Origin: Catellatospora coxensis | GTDB taxonomy: Bacteria; Actinomycetota; Actinomycetes; Mycobacteriales; Micromonosporaceae | NCBI RefSeq assembly: GCF_016862635.1 | Contig: NZ_BONI01000063.1 | Coordinates: 1-56,852, forward strand | Length of the DNA: 56,852 nucleotides | Direction of reading: 5' to 3' | In this document: positions 55,851-56,852 of the stretch, piece after piece | Layout: each line of letters begins with the position of its first letter | Numbering within the stretch: the first letter of the stretch is position 1 | Translations under genes and position numbers: made by a program | The notes under the pieces: model-generated | Seen by the model: the letters and a program-made list of their open reading frames with translations, nothing else | Databases searched by the model: none | What the model was told of the DNA's origin: nothing

Positions 55851-56852
55851 GTGAGGAAGATCCTCGCCACTGCCGGCGTGGCCGTCACCGCGGTCGCGTT
55901 CGTGGCAGTGTCAGCAACCTCGGGCGCGGCAGCGCCCGACACGGCCGCGGCGGAACGTGCCGCGGCCGTCGGCGCGAACGCGGCGGACATCCGCTCGTCG
56001 GCGTCGGACGGCTACGCCGTCGACCGCGTCCGCAAGGACGCCAACGGCGCCACCCACACCAAGTACACCCGCACCTACCAGGGTCTGCGCGTGTACGGCG
56101 GTGACTTCGTGGTGCACACCAAGGCCGGCGGCGCCTACGCCGGCGTGTCCAACGGCCTGATCGCGCCCATCACCGTGGCGACCACCCCGAAGGTCACCGC
56201 GGCGAAGGCGCTGGAGACGGCCAAGGCCAACTTCGCCGGCACCATCACCGCCGAGCGGGGCTCGGAGCTGTTCGTCGACGCCAGCACCGGTCAGGGCCGC
56301 CTGGCCTGGGAGACCACGCTGCACGGCTGGCTGGCCGACGGCCAGACCCCGTCCAAGCTGCACGTCATCACCGACGCGCAGACCGGCGCGCTCATCGGCT
56401 CGTTCGACGAGATCGAGACGGTCACCGGCACCGGCAACGGCATCTACTCGGGCAACGTCAGCATCGACACGACGCTGTCGGGCTCGACGTACCAGATGAT
56501 CGACCCGGTTCGCGGCAACGGCCGCACCTGTGACATGAACAACGGCACGTCGACCTGTACGACGTTCACCGACGCGGACAACGCGTGGGGCACCGGGGCC
56601 AACTCCAACCGGCAGTCCGCCGGTGTGGACGCGCACTTCGGCGCGGCCAAGACGTTCGACTACTTCAAGAACGTGCACGGCCGCAACGGCATCTTCGGCA
56701 ACGGCTCGGGCGTGCCCAGCCGGGTCCACTACGGCAACGCGTACGTCAACGCGTTCTGGGACGGCGCGCAGATGACCTACGGCGACGGCTCGGGCAACAG
56801 CCGCCCGCTGGTCTCGCTGGACGTCGCGGGCCACGAGATGAGCCACGGTGTG
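55851..56852 (+). CDS. Secreted M4 thermolysin-like metalloprotease (partial)
   Basis: The window ends inside this gene; 334 codons are visible and the frame is open to the edge. A signal peptide (1-28) is followed by the FTP/PepSY-type propeptide (about 30-190) that keeps the enzyme inactive. The mature catalytic domain begins near GNGIYSGNV (about 196). The zinc motif HEMSH (328-332) is in LDVAGHEMSHGV, of which Glu329 is the catalytic base; the third zinc ligand lies beyond the window. GGGGAGG lies 5 bases before GTG 55851. A strong leader hairpin precedes it. Confidence 0.93.
   Translation, partial: MRKILATAGVAVTAVAFVAVSATSGAAAPDTAAAERAAAVGANAADIRSSASDGYAVDRVRKDANGATHTKYTRTYQGLRVYGGDFVVHTKAGGAYAGVSNGLIAPITVATTPKVTAAKALETAKANFAGTITAERGSELFVDASTGQGRLAWETTLHGWLADGQTPSKLHVITDAQTGALIGSFDEIETVTGTGNGIYSGNVSIDTTLSGSTYQMIDPVRGNGRTCDMNNGTSTCTTFTDADNAWGTGANSNRQSAGVDAHFGAAKTFDYFKNVHGRNGIFGNGSGVPSRVHYGNAYVNAFWDGAQMTYGDGSGNSRPLVSLDVAGHEMSHGV

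Noticed and set aside
1-56852. CRISPR arrays, tRNA/rRNA genes, transposases, integrases, toxin-antitoxin pairs, defence systems
   Set aside because: None seen: no regularly spaced repeats, no cloverleaf with CCA context noticed, and no recombinase or nuclease motifs apart from LigD.

Overview
The window is very GC-rich actinobacterial DNA with G/C third codon positions, many GTG starts, Tat and lipoprotein signals, F420-type oxidoreductases, LigD-type ligation, and a gene pair resembling tmsA/tmsB (10-methyl fatty acid synthesis). This fits a chromosomal segment of an actinomycete, probably Micromonosporaceae; the family is inference, not read from a marker gene. I see no rRNA, tRNA, CRISPR array, integrase, transposase or phage gene, and no gene-free stretch over 300 bases. 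At least eleven genes carry a TANNNT-like -10 box 6-7 bases before the start codon, so leaderless transcription is common and was used to choose starts.

Layout. 1-6.1 kb: secreted M43 metalloprotease (-), unknown protein (-), PE-LIG DNA ligase D (+), EF-hand protein (-) divergent from a type II NADH dehydrogenase (+). 6.1-9.3 kb: a degraded F420-type PPOX gene, a DHA2 drug exporter and its MarR repressor with two copies of one operator, and an accessory adenylate kinase. 9.3-12.5 kb: tmsA-tmsB and an anti-sigma-like ATPase. 12.6-18.6 kb: a split FluG-like pair (amidohydrolase plus glutamine synthetase-like), a sugar-dehydrogenase-like lipoprotein and a Tat-exported cell-wall amidase. 18.6-22.7 kb: PPOX protein, second ATPase, lipoprotein hydrolase coupled to a phosphopantetheinyl transferase, and an aberrant SDR with a zinc ribbon. 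22.9-26.6 kb: TetR, serine hydrolase, P450 and ferredoxin on one strand, plus a small Cys-rich protein. 26.7-35.1 kb: methyltransferase, XRE-cupin regulator with an 8+8 palindrome beside BenE, an ABC exporter-hydrolase operon, an F420 luciferase-like enzyme, HAD phosphatase, periplasmic binding protein and HIT protein.

35.2-42.7 kb: secreted M15-like peptidase with a Ser/Pro/Ala tail, SnoaL-like protein, YeiH exporter with a 52-residue membrane partner translated just ahead of it, a 1124-residue five-domain secreted carbohydrate protein, and CbiZ. 42.9-49.3 kb: MMPL exporter, Pr6Pr membrane protein, nitrilase-family amidase, DUF1772 protein with divergent TetR, and a LuxR regulator. 49.4-56.9 kb: secreted Ca-repeat protein, secreted glycoside hydrolase with two carbohydrate-binding modules under a CebR-like operator, cydAB, and the start of an M4 thermolysin-like protease cut by the window end.

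The most notable unexplained signal is a dispersed palindromic element: four copies, each exactly 67 bp (6089, 22844, 28082, 42760), with 27-base arms around a variable 13-base centre, in or beside intergenic gaps. Paired changes in the arms suggest that the fold itself is conserved. One copy provides the stop codon of the degraded PPOX gene.
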